From the NCBI RefSeq assembly GCF_024529975.1, contig NZ_AP024898.1, positions 186,001-250,000 on the forward strand: a stretch of 64,000 nt of DNA, given 5' to 3'. The notes beneath the pieces were generated by a model. That model saw only the letters and a program-made list of their open reading frames with translations, was not told the DNA's origin and searched no databases. Source of the DNA: Vibrio quintilis (GTDB taxonomy: Bacteria > Pseudomonadota > Gammaproteobacteria > Enterobacterales > Vibrionaceae). Shown here in pieces: positions 46,180 to 54,901 of the stretch (position 1 is the stretch's first letter; every line of letters starts with the position of its first letter). The translations under genes were made by a program, and so were the position numbers.

Positions 46180-46980
46180 TCAGAATTTGTAAGTAACGTC
46201 AAAGTAGTGTGAGACGCCAGACGATCTAAAGCCTGAAGAATCTTGAATACCGTAAACATCATCAAACACTTTCAGACCGTAACCGACTGCATAGCGGTTG
46301 CTGTGCCAATAGATACCGTTAAACCAGGCCAGGCCGTGATCAGAGGTTGCGCCGGCTTCTTCCTGCAGGTCGAATTCGTAATCCAGGTAACCCTGATAGG
46401 CGATAAATGAACCGTTGTCGAAGTTAACGAAAGGCTTGAACCATACTGTAGAGAACTGGTAACCATTCCACTCGTTGTTTTTGATGTTGTAAGATTTGTA
46501 AAGGTTAAATTGCACTTTACCAAACCATGGCACCATGACGTCGGCACCGATACCGTTTTTGGTCGCGTAACCGCCATCATTATTGCCATCAATCGTGGTG
46601 TAGTTAGCAACATACCATTCTTTAATCGGGCCAACAGATAAATCGGTGTTGAACAAACCATCGATAGACATACGTGGCGCAAATTTAGCGAACGTTTTAG
46701 CATTGTTGCCTTTGTCTGCGGATTTATCACTGTCATCATCGTCAGTCAGGTTGAACACATCAAGGTAACCATACAGATCAAAAATTCCTGAACGACCGCC
46801 AAACTCCATTTCGAAGTAAGTGTGGTTATTGTTACCAGGCTTTTCATTCAGTACATGCATCAGGTTAAATTGCATCCACTTATAATCGTTTTTATGAGTG
46901 TTACCATCTGTGTAATCAGCGGCCAGGGCAGGCGTGGAAACTGCAGCAGCCAGACTTAGTGCTAAAAGTGATTTGCGCAT
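46180..46980 (-). CDS. ompK: Outer-membrane nucleoside-specific channel, OmpK/Tsx family
   Basis: A 266-residue outer-membrane protein with a signal peptide (cleavage after PALA). The mature start ADYTDGNTHKNDYKWMQFNLMH and the MEFGGRSGIFDLYGYLDVFNLT stretch are typical of Vibrio OmpK, a member of the Tsx family of nucleoside channels and a known phage receptor in some vibrios. It ends with an aromatic residue (YKF), as beta-barrel proteins do. A perfect CRP-type site lies 135 bp upstream and a terminator downstream, so it is a single-gene unit. The surface loops vary between strains in this family. Confidence 0.93.
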   Translation of the reverse strand: MRKSLLALSLAAAVSTPALAADYTDGNTHKNDYKWMQFNLMHVLNEKPGNNNHTYFEMEFGGRSGIFDLYGYLDVFNLTDDDDSDKSADKGNNAKTFAKFAPRMSIDGLFNTDLSVGPIKEWYVANYTTIDGNNDGGYATKNGIGADVMVPWFGKVQFNLYKSYNIKNNEWNGYQFSTVWFKPFVNFDNGSFIAYQGYLDYEFDLQEEAGATSDHGLAWFNGIYWHSNRYAVGYGLKVFDDVYGIQDSSGFRSSGVSHYFDVTYKF

Positions 46981-47114
46981 TGCTGTGATTCTCTACATTG
47001 GGATTTTTAGTTTATATAATCGATTGCGTTGACGTCATCGGTTACTAATGCCGAAGATGATAGCGATTTATCTCTCAATTAAAAGTAGAAAACTAAGAAA
47101 CAGCCAATAATTAT

Positions 47115-47130
47115 TGTGATTAAAATCACA
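47115..47130. promoter_or_regulatory. CRP (cAMP receptor protein) binding site upstream of ompK
   Basis: TGTGA-N6-TCACA, a perfect consensus dyad, located 135 bp upstream of the ompK start. Catabolite control of Tsx-family porins is well known in Escherichia coli. Confidence 0.75.
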
Positions 47131-47229
47131 CAAATGAGTTTGTTATGGAACTAAATGAATTTTACATAATATTACATTTTTTTTGTGAATAAGATCATTG
47201 CTGGTTGGCTGAGTGATCTGATCCAATAG

Positions 47230-47379
47230 CTTTGGACGCCATTTAAAGCGTCTGTCCTGATGAGCTGTTCAGAAAAATGGATGAGAGAATACAACGAAGA
47301 GCGGCCCCATGACTCTCTGAATGGTATAATACCATGTGACTATGGGCCAGACACGAAAACAGGAAAATCTCTAATTTAG
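47230..47379 (+). pseudogene. IS3-family transposase, C-terminal remnant
   Basis: The frame ending at TAG 47377 reads KWMREYNEERPHDSLNGI, matching the end of the DDE transposase (OrfB) of IS3-family elements. Upstream it meets a stop at 47227, so most of the gene is lost. Confidence 0.75.
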
Positions 47380-47408
47380 AATTTTACTAAAATAGGGAGG
47401 GTTACAAT

Positions 47409-47471
47409 ATGTTTGATGAAGGTGACTTTGACTGTCCCAAACTACCAAGTTATTACAACGAGAACAGGTAA
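47409..47471 (+). CDS. Tiny ORF just before an attC site (20 residues), uncertain
   Basis: ATG 47409 is preceded by a strong ribosome-binding sequence (AGGGAGG) about 8 nt upstream and the frame ends at 47471, one base before the attC left box. It reads MFDEGDFDCPKLPSYYNENR. It may be a small cassette gene or the end of a truncated one; the upstream part was cut by the IS3 remnant. Confidence 0.35.
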   Translation: MFDEGDFDCPKLPSYYNENR

Positions 47472-47472
47472 A

Positions 47473-47575
47473 ATATAACAAGCCAATTATGACAGGGATG
47501 CAAAACGCTTGACTTGCGCTCCTTCGCCGCTAATTTCAGGCAAGCGTTTGTTCGTCCCATATTGGAGCGTTAGGC
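47473..47575 (+). other. Integron attC site
   Basis: Left box ATATAAC (47473) and right box GTTAGGC (47569). The inner arms GGGATGCAAAACGCTTG and CAAGCGTTTGTTCGTCCC pair along most of their length. The 103 bp size is normal. The left box does not match the right box, as expected when the right box belongs to the next cassette. Confidence 0.88.
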
Positions 47576-47601
47576 TCATAGGAAATCTTGGAGGATGCAT
47601 T

Positions 47602-48204
47602 TTGAATAAGATAGTTAGTACGGTTCTATTCGCTGGACTTTATTTGATTGGAAGTGGGGCGCTAGCTGCATCATTAAAAATTAAAGCAGACCATGCCAAA
47701 TATAATGATACTCCCTGGGATGGAATTGGAGGCTCTTCTGGAGGGGTTGGTATTTTTCGTACGGGACTACCCACTGCTGGCGCTCCAGACTTGAAATTAT
47801 GCACCTTATATCCATCAGGAGAAAGCCAGTGCTTTTTCAGAGTTGAAAAGAAAAAAGGCTTTTTTTCTGGTAAAGAAAGAGTAAAGCACTATTCGTATTG
47901 TCAAAATTCAGATGAGTGCAGGTTTGAACTTGATTTCTCAAGTTTTCCTGTTGGGATAGTTATTGTTGATATAGATGTCGAGAGTGATGATTTGGTTGAT
48001 GCCTTTGTTTTAACAGATGCAACAAACAAATCTGATATTAAGCGCCTAGATTCACATCTGCGAGCCTATGCTAATAGCTTGGCCCCAGCATATTCAAATG
48101 GAGAAAAGCAAAGAAGAAGAAGGCCATTTCCAACATGCGTTGTGAACAAATCGAAAGTAACTAAATGTCGGCTTAGGCAGTCCTCGATTCATTTGAGCAA
48201 TTAA
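47602..48204 (+). CDS. Secreted protein in an integron cassette, possible C2-like fold
   Basis: A 200-residue protein starting at TTG 47602 with GGAGGA 5 nt upstream; the longer frame from 47509 would begin inside attC. It has a signal peptide (MNKIVSTVLFAGLYLIGSGALAA). The mature part has six cysteines. DTPWDGIGG followed by PDLKLC and the late acidic stretch VDIDVESDDLVDAF resemble, by eye only, calcium-binding C2 domains. Export to the periplasm or outside is likely; the activity is unknown. The cassette begins with core GTTAGGC and the gene is followed immediately by GCCTAAC, its exact complement, which confirms it is a cassette. Confidence 0.8.
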   Translation: MNKIVSTVLFAGLYLIGSGALAASLKIKADHAKYNDTPWDGIGGSSGGVGIFRTGLPTAGAPDLKLCTLYPSGESQCFFRVEKKKGFFSGKERVKHYSYCQNSDECRFELDFSSFPVGIVIVDIDVESDDLVDAFVLTDATNKSDIKRLDSHLRAYANSLAPAYSNGEKQRRRRPFPTCVVNKSKVTKCRLRQSSIHLSN

Positions 48205-48220
48205 GCCTAACAAACGAGTA
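48205..48220 (+). other. Left end of a truncated attC site
   Basis: GCCTAAC starts directly after the stop codon and continues as AAACGA, but no right box follows. Instead comes a segment (48217-48250) that is also found after the stop of the 57999 gene. Confidence 0.7.
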
Positions 48221-48312
48221 TGGCGTCAATAGTTAATTTTTCGCTATATTCGGTAGTGTTCAAATTTCTGTGTCATTTCAATACACTAATATAAAAAAGG
48301 AAATGACACTTT

Positions 48313-48823
48313 ATGTCTGACAATAAATACGAAATTGATATTCAGGAATTCGCCAAAGTACTTCAGTCCGGTCAGGAGCTCAACGGCAAGGACGACGTTC
48401 TCACACTGCTGATTAAAAAAATCACGCAAGTGGCACTGGGTGCTAAAATTGACCAGCATCTCGAATCGGAGCCGGAAAAACGGTAAATCCCGTAAAACAA
48501 TCCAATCCATGTCCGGCGAGTTCGAACTGGAAATACCCCATGACCGAAACGGGACTTTTGAACCTCAGACGGTCAAAAAGCATCAGACCCGCCTGACCGA
48601 TGAGATGGAAAACAACGTCATTTCCATGTTTGCACTTGGCAACAGTTATCAACATATCCGAGACTATCTTGTTGATATGTATGGCGTCAGCGTCTCTAAT
48701 GGCACCATTAATGCCATTACCGACCGACTTATTCCTGAACTCAGAGCATGGCAGGAGCGGGATTTGGATGAAATTTGTCCGATTGTCTGGCTCGACGCTG
48801 AATTGAAGGGACAGGTACTCTAA
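48313..48823 (+). pseudogene. IS256-family transposase, frameshifted and truncated
   Basis: An N-terminal frame (48313-48486, 57 residues) ends at a premature stop. The second frame (about 48440-48823) continues NGKSRKTIQSMSGEFELEIP and NGTFEPQTVKKHQTRL, matching IS256-family transposases. It ends at WLDAELKGQVL, just after the first catalytic Asp region, so the rest of the catalytic domain is absent. It cannot transpose by itself. The likely left end of the element is near 48253. Confidence 0.85.
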
Positions 48824-49114
48824 CAACGTGTGAAACTTTCATAGTGTTATTTTTAATTTTCATAAACTATTGATTATAAAAATATTATTGCTTCAATAAA
48901 AACAAAAAAATACTGAGGACATACGCCTCAGAAACCTTCCTCCCAAGGAGAATAATCACGACGATTTTTCAGTATTTGGAGCGCAGGATGCGCTTCCAAA
49001 TACGTGCCGGCCAGCGCGCTCTGAAGCCAAAAACCTCAAATAAATTCATAGACATTTCCCCGCGCCCCGGCCAAAATATTCCTATTATTCACCCGCCAGA
49101 AAATTCAGTCGCCG
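48824..49114. other. Non-coding stretch with two hairpins
   Basis: CTGAGG (48913) pairs with CCTCAG (48926). A strong hairpin follows: 48972-48984 pairs with 48990-49003 over 13 bp with one bulged T, loop AGGAT. There is no poly-T tail, so neither is a clear terminator. No gene is visible. Confidence 0.6.
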
Positions 49115-49996
49115 ATGAAAACCTCCCTCGACCATCTCCCGGAACGTAAACAGCAAGAACTGGCCCAGATCTCAACCATTTTGCGTGATTCACTGGACGA
49201 GTATCTGTTCGGGAAGTCGGCGGCGAAGCGTGAGTTTAAAATTCATAAAATCATTCTGTTCGGCAGCCATGCCAAAGGCGGTTGGGTGAGTGATATTCCC
49301 AATGGTTATGTCAGTGATTACGATATTCTGGTGATCGTCAATTCTCAGTCGCTGGCCGATGAAGATATCATCTGGCACAAAGCGGAAGAGCTGATTGATC
49401 GCAAAGTGAAAAGTGCGCCGCTGGGATTAATTGTTCATACATTACAAGACGTTAACGAGCAGCTGCAAAAAGGTCACTACTTTTTTAAAGATATCCGGAC
49501 TGAAGGGATTTTGTTGTTTGATGCCAATAAGCGCGAACTTGCTGAGCCGGGGGATCTGACAGATGGAGAACGGCGGGAGATAGCTCAGGGGCATTTTGAT
49601 CAATGGTTTAAATCAGCCCGGGGATTTTTCCGTAACTACGAGTTTTCAAGATCAGAAGGAGAACTTTCTATTGCGGCATTTCTTCTGCATCAATCCACGG
49701 AACGATTCTTCGCCTGTACATTACTGACGCTCACCAACTACCTGCCTAAAAGCCACAATATCGAAAAGCTGAAAAAATACTGTGCCGAACAGGAGATCGC
49801 ATTTTCTGACATTTTCCCGATGGATGACAAATTCCACCGCCGCAGTTTCCGTCGCCTGCAACGTGCGTATATCGATGCCCGCTATTCGATGCATTATGAG
49901 ATTACCGGGGAAGAGCTGGTTTATCTGGCAGGGGAAGTGGAGAAGCTGAAAGATTTGGCAGAGAAGGTTTGCCGGGCGCGGCTTAATCTTAATTAG
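49115..49996 (+). CDS. Nucleotidyltransferase (MNT)-HEPN fusion protein
   Basis: A 293-residue protein with two parts. Residues ~40-150 are a minimal nucleotidyltransferase domain with GSHAKGG (about residue 49) and DYDILV (about residue 67), the metal-binding motif. Residues ~165-290 are an all-helical HEPN domain with RxxxH-type residues (DARYSMHYEI near residue 256). In related two-gene systems the HEPN protein is an RNase toxin and MNT neutralises it by adding AMP. Here both are on one chain, so a self-regulating toxin or another signalling role is inferred. No partner gene is adjacent. There is no clear ribosome-binding sequence, so the start is provisional. Confidence 0.85.
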   Translation: MKTSLDHLPERKQQELAQISTILRDSLDEYLFGKSAAKREFKIHKIILFGSHAKGGWVSDIPNGYVSDYDILVIVNSQSLADEDIIWHKAEELIDRKVKSAPLGLIVHTLQDVNEQLQKGHYFFKDIRTEGILLFDANKRELAEPGDLTDGERREIAQGHFDQWFKSARGFFRNYEFSRSEGELSIAAFLLHQSTERFFACTLLTLTNYLPKSHNIEKLKKYCAEQEIAFSDIFPMDDKFHRRSFRRLQRAYIDARYSMHYEITGEELVYLAGEVEKLKDLAEKVCRARLNLN

Positions 49997-49997
49997 T

Positions 49998-50100
49998 AAA
50001 CATAATTCACTCAAAGCGCAATAATTCAAATGCACTTCTCCGTTTGATGCTGATACTTCGAATATGTACCCAGGTGACCTCTAGATCCATGTTCAGCGAG
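49998..50100 (-). repeat. Degenerate copy of the dispersed repeat tail
   Basis: On the minus strand this reads ATTCGAAGTATCAGC and GTGCATTTGAATTATTG, corresponding to the tail of the structured repeats at 33440, 34745 and 57395. The rest of 49997-50248 shows no gene. Confidence 0.55.
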
Positions 50101-50248
50101 AATGGATTGGTTTCTGACCAAGGCACTGATTTGTAAGTAGAGTCATTCTACGTTGAAAATCAGCCACGCAGGACAGAAACCATTCAAGGACAGCTATGTT
50201 GCCCTTGAATGGTTCACGCTTTATCAGGCAGATGAGGAGACTGAAGAA

Positions 50249-51718
50249 TTAATTCTGTGGGTTCCAGCCTGAGCCATTGTTGTAATCCTCAAAGATTTGC
50301 TGACGGTTTTTATATCCATTATTGACGTCGTTGCTGGTCATTTGGTAAGCGTTGGATAACCGTGATGACACATTCAGGCGATTTCCTGAGAGATCTTTAC
50401 TGTTGTATTCACGCCATCCTGCATTTTTATCAGCTTTTGATGGATTCGGTGTTTTAGAGCCTTTCCATCCGACGGTACGAATATGCTTATCCATCCGGGT
50501 ATTGATGAAGGCAATATTGTCATAATAAGACGTCTTCCCGCTACTGCGGGCTAAATAAGTTTTTCTGTCAGGGACAGAGTAACCATTGGCACTTTTACCC
50601 CGGGTGAGTTTTGAATTCAGGAACACAAACCCTTTGTCTGCTTTATCAGGAACCCGGGCCTGTAAAATGTATCCGCCGTTTTTTTTCCCGCGGGAGTCGC
50701 CCAGTGTGCGAATTTCGCTGTTCTCAAATAAGGACACATGCGGATAGCCCCAGATAAAGTCGACATTACCCGCCACCATGGTGTTATAAAACCATGTCCA
50801 GCCTTTGAGTAACAATGTGTCCTGCTCGCTGATAAAGTTACTGTTGGTGGCAATCAGCCGGCCATTTGAGCTGTTGAAATAAATGGTTTCAGCCTGCCCG
50901 CCCTCTGAGATTAATGTACTGTTTTTTAGCGTCAGGTCTTTTAACCTCAGCATGTCAGAACCGTAAACAAGAAGCAGCGCCCGTGCCGATGTACCTGAAT
51001 TGAGTCCGTTGTTATTTTTATAGGTGATGATTGTTTTGTTTTTCCCTTCTCCTCTGATGGTGAGATTATTTTGCTTATAGATATACAGAGGCTCTTCATA
51101 AGTTCCTGCTTTTACGAAGATTTCCATCTTGGTGTTGCTATGGTACTGACGCACGAAATTGATCGCCCCCTGTACTGAGCGGAAATCAGCCTGTGTGCCG
51201 TTATCATCGACGATAAGCGTTGTTTTGTTGACATCTGGTTTATTGGATCGTGTGCTGATAACCCAGTCGCTGTTGCGGTCAATGCCAGTGAATGTTTTGC
51301 CTGCGAGTTTTGCGCCGGTAAAGGCTGAAGCCGGCACTGTCACATAATATGATTTGCCGGTTTGCAGTTTTTTTGCATGAGGCGTGATGTGGGCCTGCTT
51401 ACCGCGGATGCGTACAGAATAGGTCTTGAGGGTTCTGACCTTGTGATAGCCGATTTTATCGGTGTCTGTCCCCACATTGATTGTGTCAATCAACTGATCA
51501 TTATCTGCATCGTAAATGCGGATTGAACCACTGCCTTTTTTGGGTATGCTGTCAAAGGTCAGTGAGAATGTTGTGTCTTCGTAGACATTGGCACTGCGTG
51601 GTGAAGGTGACAGCTGGTTTGAAAGTGAACTGGCACCGACTGCCGGGCAGGTTAGTGCCATGGGAGCAGTGAATGATGCAAGCATGATGATTTTTACTGA
51701 GCGTTGTTTCATTTTCAT
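50249..51718 (-). CDS. Secreted pectinesterase (carbohydrate esterase family 8)
   Basis: A 489-residue protein with an N-terminal signal peptide (hydrophobic residues 9-22). Residues ~35-150 form an Ig-like domain of the kind found before surface enzymes. The catalytic right-handed beta-helix follows. Family signatures are QAETIYF (275-281), QDTLL with the acid Asp 300, GNVDFIWG with the nucleophile Asp 320, and Arg 391 in LARSS, where most relatives have LGRPW. It removes methyl groups from pectin outside the cell, which prepares it for lyases. It faces away from the KdgM-like porin at 53047, and together they suggest a pectin-use locus. No lyase is visible in the window. Confidence 0.92.
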   Translation of the reverse strand: MKMKQRSVKIIMLASFTAPMALTCPAVGASSLSNQLSPSPRSANVYEDTTFSLTFDSIPKKGSGSIRIYDADNDQLIDTINVGTDTDKIGYHKVRTLKTYSVRIRGKQAHITPHAKKLQTGKSYYVTVPASAFTGAKLAGKTFTGIDRNSDWVISTRSNKPDVNKTTLIVDDNGTQADFRSVQGAINFVRQYHSNTKMEIFVKAGTYEEPLYIYKQNNLTIRGEGKNKTIITYKNNNGLNSGTSARALLLVYGSDMLRLKDLTLKNSTLISEGGQAETIYFNSSNGRLIATNSNFISEQDTLLLKGWTWFYNTMVAGNVDFIWGYPHVSLFENSEIRTLGDSRGKKNGGYILQARVPDKADKGFVFLNSKLTRGKSANGYSVPDRKTYLARSSGKTSYYDNIAFINTRMDKHIRTVGWKGSKTPNPSKADKNAGWREYNSKDLSGNRLNVSSRLSNAYQMTSNDVNNGYKNRQQIFEDYNNGSGWNPQN

Positions 51719-53046
51719 GTTCTATCCTGTTTTCAGGTTATTATTTTTGTGAATAATCTGACCCATTCATTGAATCTCAGATTGTTCAGGTATGGTCCTA
51801 TGCTTCAGTTTCATCTGAATACCGACGATTTCCGGATAATATTGACTATTTGAAGCACAGATAATAGATATAGATTAAGTTTCATATATAGTCATGGCGG
51901 GAATGAAATAATGTGAAATACAAACATCAGAATCATGAAAATTTAATTTAAATAAATATGCGGTAAAGCATGTTTTTTATTCATATTGTCGATATAAATA
52001 AAAGTAGCTCATTTTTTAAAATTAATCCTATAAGTAATGGATTACAAAATTGGGGGAGTAAATAAATTAATTTCAGTAAAATGTTGGATTATTTGATCAT
52101 GGCTGAACTATGACAATATCTACGGAATACGAAAGACTGAGCTTTGAGATAACGGCGAAAAATTTGAGAGTTACAGAGCTGTGAGGACAGGCACTTGGGC
52201 GTTGTGATAACGCATGGACAAGGATATCCCTGACGTCAGGATGATATTGAAAAATTATTCAATGACTGAAGACCCTGATGTTGAGATGATATTAACCAGA
52301 TGCCTGCTTCTCTGGTGAGAAATACTGTCACGCGTCTGTGATTCCATAAAGCGTTTCCGCAGGTTCAGGTCTGTTATGGAATCCCAATCATCAAAATGTA
52401 AATTATCAATAACTGCCGGGATTATATACCTAAATAACCTGAACCTTCAGGTTGACCGGGTATAAATCAACAGAGTGATTACGAATAATAAATAACGTTT
52501 ATTTCCCGGACGGAGTACTATTAAATTTTATTGTTTTTGTGATTTATCTCTATTGGATTATCTTATTGGATTTGTTAAGGCGCTATTTGAAAAAAATATA
52601 AATTTGTTGGTAAATTCACTAAAACATAAAATAATCATTTTATTTTTTTTTGTTGATTACCATTTTTATGTATATAAATTCTGGATTATCTTCTGTCAGT
52701 ATATATAAATGATAGCTTATCCGCGATTTTTCAGAAGAATCATTTGAATCTATCGATGTGCTTTGATTTATATTGAACCGGTTATTTTTAAATGATAGTT
52801 TGAATAAGGTTTTCAATAGCTAACTTGTTGATAATGCAGTGTTTTGGTGCGTGTTGCCCTGACTTGGTGCGTTGTTGTTTTTTATTGAAAGCCCTTTATG
52901 CAAGTTGTTTATTTGGTTTATTGATAACTTGTTTTTCGTTTAAATATTCAAAGTAGTACAGCAGTGATACTTATCTAAAAGACTCAACATGGATAGAGTC
53001 CGGTTTAAGATCATCTCTACTTTTCACAGATGGTATTAATTAAAAT
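51719..53046. other. Long AT-rich divergent intergenic region
   Basis: 1.3 kb between the pectinesterase and the KdgM-like porin, clearly richer in A and T than its neighbours. No open frame looks coding. It must hold both promoters. I searched for a KdgR operator and found only a half match near 51900. A nested palindrome lies at 52425-52464. Confidence 0.8.
52425..52464. repeat. Nested palindromic element
   Basis: Outer arms TATACC (52425) and GGTATA (52459) and inner arms AACCTGAA (52436) and TTCAGGTT (52446) share exactly the same centre. A related half element (GGTATATAAACAACCTGAAG) lies near 46071. It resembles small palindromic repeats I associate with Vibrio genomes. Confidence 0.65.
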
Positions 53047-53949
53047 ATGGAAATTAAAAAGCGCGTTATAACAACATGTATTGGTTTATCCCTGGTTAGT
53101 ATGGGAGCCGTTTCCGGAGAATTGAACTCAATGACAAATGAAGTTCAACAGCGTGATTTCAGAGACGGCTCATCGCATACGGAATGGACTCTCGGTAAGG
53201 GATCTTACAAGCTCAGCGATACTTATAAATTCTGGTTTGATGTTGATAGAGACTTTTTTGACAACAAAGATTCTGCAAACCAGGTCGGTTGGGACACGGA
53301 ATTTGGCGTTGCTCAAAAAGCAGGTGAATTTGCAGGTTTTGATGTGACGTTGAATTATATCTATCGTTACGATGCCAGATGGGCTCACTCGAATCGCAAC
53401 AAAGGCTGGACTCAGAACCAGTATATTTTCTCTCCTTATCTGGATAAGACTGTTTCTTTGTTTGGCAAAGATATGGACTTCGGCATTGAAATATGGAGCC
53501 AGGTGGGAACTAAAGATGAGCAAAGTCTGCAAGATATAAGTGGCGTTGAGACGAACTTTTATCTTTCCGGTGACTTATCAGACTCCTGGAACTTAAGTCT
53601 GGCATGGTACAACTTCAACTACTACGACAAAGCTGAAGATGAGTATGATTACCAGGTCGGTACAGAAGATTATCTGACTTACTCTTTACCACTTGGCGCT
53701 GGCTTCACCTTTAAAATAGAGAATTATATTGAGGCATATTATACGCCGGATTCTGAATACACATGGGCAAGTGCTCATATTGAACCCGCGCTTCACTTTA
53801 AACAAAGCTTCAACGACCATATCTCTTTCCACGCAAAAGTCTCCTATGAAGTGGTTGACTGGGAATACGAAAGAAGCGATAACGTCACGAATTACAATGA
53901 TACCAGCAATAATGAAATGCAAGTGCTGATAGGCATTACCGTCAAGTAA
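53047..53949 (+). CDS. KdgM-like oligogalacturonate-specific outer-membrane porin
   Basis: A 300-residue outer-membrane beta-barrel with a signal peptide (hydrophobic residues ~9-23). Alternating aromatic strands (DTYKFWFDVDRDFF, FDVTLNYIYRYDARW, DFGIEIWSQVG, WNLSLAWYNFNYYDKA) fit a small porin, and the length is a little above that of KdgM. KdgM-family porins let oligogalacturonates from pectin breakdown enter the periplasm. The start ATG 53047 has no strong ribosome-binding sequence. It is followed by a perfect terminator. The pairing with a divergent pectinesterase supports the call; the exact substrate is inferred. Confidence 0.8.
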   Translation: MEIKKRVITTCIGLSLVSMGAVSGELNSMTNEVQQRDFRDGSSHTEWTLGKGSYKLSDTYKFWFDVDRDFFDNKDSANQVGWDTEFGVAQKAGEFAGFDVTLNYIYRYDARWAHSNRNKGWTQNQYIFSPYLDKTVSLFGKDMDFGIEIWSQVGTKDEQSLQDISGVETNFYLSGDLSDSWNLSLAWYNFNYYDKAEDEYDYQVGTEDYLTYSLPLGAGFTFKIENYIEAYYTPDSEYTWASAHIEPALHFKQSFNDHISFHAKVSYEVVDWEYERSDNVTNYNDTSNNEMQVLIGITVK

Positions 53950-53970
53950 TCATAACGTTTTGTCCATAAA

Positions 53971-54150
53971 TTAAAGGGCTAAAGTATGCTTTAGCCCTTT
54001 GAAACTGATCATCACAATCCACAGTGCGGCAGGGATATGGACAAACAGTATACAGGTGCGCCACAGTACCAGCGCGACTCCGGGCAACGCGAAGATGATA
54101 AATAAAAGATGAAGCATGACGATCAAATCTGCCAGCATTCGATAAATCAT
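53971..54150 (-). pseudogene. DUF2784 family membrane protein, truncated
   Basis: The minus-strand frame starts at ATG 54150 with AGGAAGG about 8 nt upstream and reads MIYRMLADLIVMLHLLFIIF and HIPAALWIVMISF. These match the first half of the DUF2784 membrane family (normally about 110-130 residues). It stops after 59 residues, with the last codons formed by the porin terminator. The second half of the family is absent, so it is a remnant or a shortened protein. Confidence 0.7.
53973..54000 (+). terminator. Rho-independent terminator of the KdgM-like porin
   Basis: AAAGGGCTAAAG and CTTTAGCCCTTT form a perfect 12-bp stem with loop TATG, 23 bp after the porin stop. Confidence 0.92.
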
Positions 54151-54221
54151 AAGCGATGCTTCCTTCCTCAGATCAAACTTAGCTGATAAAAGCCATCACT
54201 GTAATCTCTCCACCGGTCAAA

Positions 54222-54256
54222 AATGATGTGTGTCTATTCAAAGTATCCGCTTTCAG
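54222..54256 (+). repeat. Fragment of the dispersed repeat tail
   Basis: TGTGTCTATTCAAAGTATCC, continuing into GCTTTCAG, is shared with the repeat at 57700-57720 and, with changes, with copy 2. It breaks off into the following ORF. Confidence 0.7.
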
Positions 54257-54305
54257 TTCTCAGAGGCTCCAGTGGATCAAATGGAAATTGATTGAAGCTG
54301 AATTA

Positions 54306-54446
54306 ATGGCGGCTTATAAACGCTTGCCTGAAGAAACTATTGAATCAGGTGACGGCTATTGCGAAGAGGATTTTCTTACTTACATCCATCACAATGAGCT
54401 CTTGCTCGCTATGGAAGAACTTGATGGAGTTATCGTTGATAACTGA
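54306..54446 (+). CDS. Small acidic ORF, probably a cassette remnant
   Basis: A 46-residue frame from ATG 54306 (an upstream in-frame extension runs into the repeat fragment). It reads RLPEETIESGDGYCEEDFLTY... and ends LLLAMEELDGVIVDN. The helical acidic pattern recalls small immunity proteins, but I cannot assign it. It precedes an attC by about 95 bp, so it is probably the 3' part of a cassette gene whose start was lost at the repeat junction. Confidence 0.4.
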   Translation: MAAYKRLPEETIESGDGYCEEDFLTYIHHNELLLAMEELDGVIVDN

Positions 54447-54542
54447 ATCCCTTGCAAAAAGTTTTGGTCTCATTTGATAAAAGCAGCAAAACTCATAAAC
54501 CATAGTCATGAAGAGCGTTACAAATCCATTAAACTAGCCGCA

Positions 54543-54640
54543 ACATAACAAGTTGCCCAAAAGGACGTATCACGCTTGGCTTGCGTCCCTTTGTCGCAAG
54601 GTTAGCCAAGCTTTCTACGCCTATTAGCAAGGCGTTATGT
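54543..54640 (+). other. Integron attC site
   Basis: Left box ACATAAC (54543) and right box GTTATGT (54634) are exact complements. Inner arms around AAGGACG and CGTCCCTTT and the GCTTGGCTTGCG/CCAAGC segment give the usual fold. Length 98 bp. Confidence 0.88.
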
Positions 54641-54651
54641 GAAAATCAAAA

Positions 54652-54900
54652 ATGGTATATAAACAACCAAAACCGCTATTCGGGTGGAAAATTGATGAAC
54701 CAGATAAAGAGTTATACCTGGTCTCCATTTTGGATAATAAAACTGTACTATTGGCGTATGGTCGCTATGCACATGGTTCGGGTAGTAAATCTATTTCTTG
54801 GCAAGAGTTTCTTGCGGGTGAAATGAACGAGCTTGTAGAAAATACCATGGGCGAACAAGTATTAACCGAACTTCTTTTGCAGTTAAAGAGGCTCACATAA
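54652..54900 (+). CDS. Integron cassette gene, small soluble protein of unknown function
   Basis: An 82-residue protein (MVYKQPKPLFGWKIDEPDKE...). It has no signal peptide or membrane segment. It looks like a small alpha/beta protein with a helical, acidic C-terminus (QEFLAGEMNELVENTMGEQVLTELLLQL). I do not recognise the family. The start lies 11 bp after the attC right box, without a strong ribosome-binding sequence. The stop codon is inside the next left box CACATAAC, which is the exact complement of the starting core GTTATGTG, so the cassette limits are certain. The following attC has lost its right half. Confidence 0.75.
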   Translation: MVYKQPKPLFGWKIDEPDKELYLVSILDNKTVLLAYGRYAHGSGSKSISWQEFLAGEMNELVENTMGEQVLTELLLQLKRLT

Positions 54901-54901
54901 C

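Noticed and set aside
51890..51920. KdgR operator upstream of the pectinesterase
   Set aside because: Only the left half (AATGAAAT) fits; the right half has the wrong orientation.
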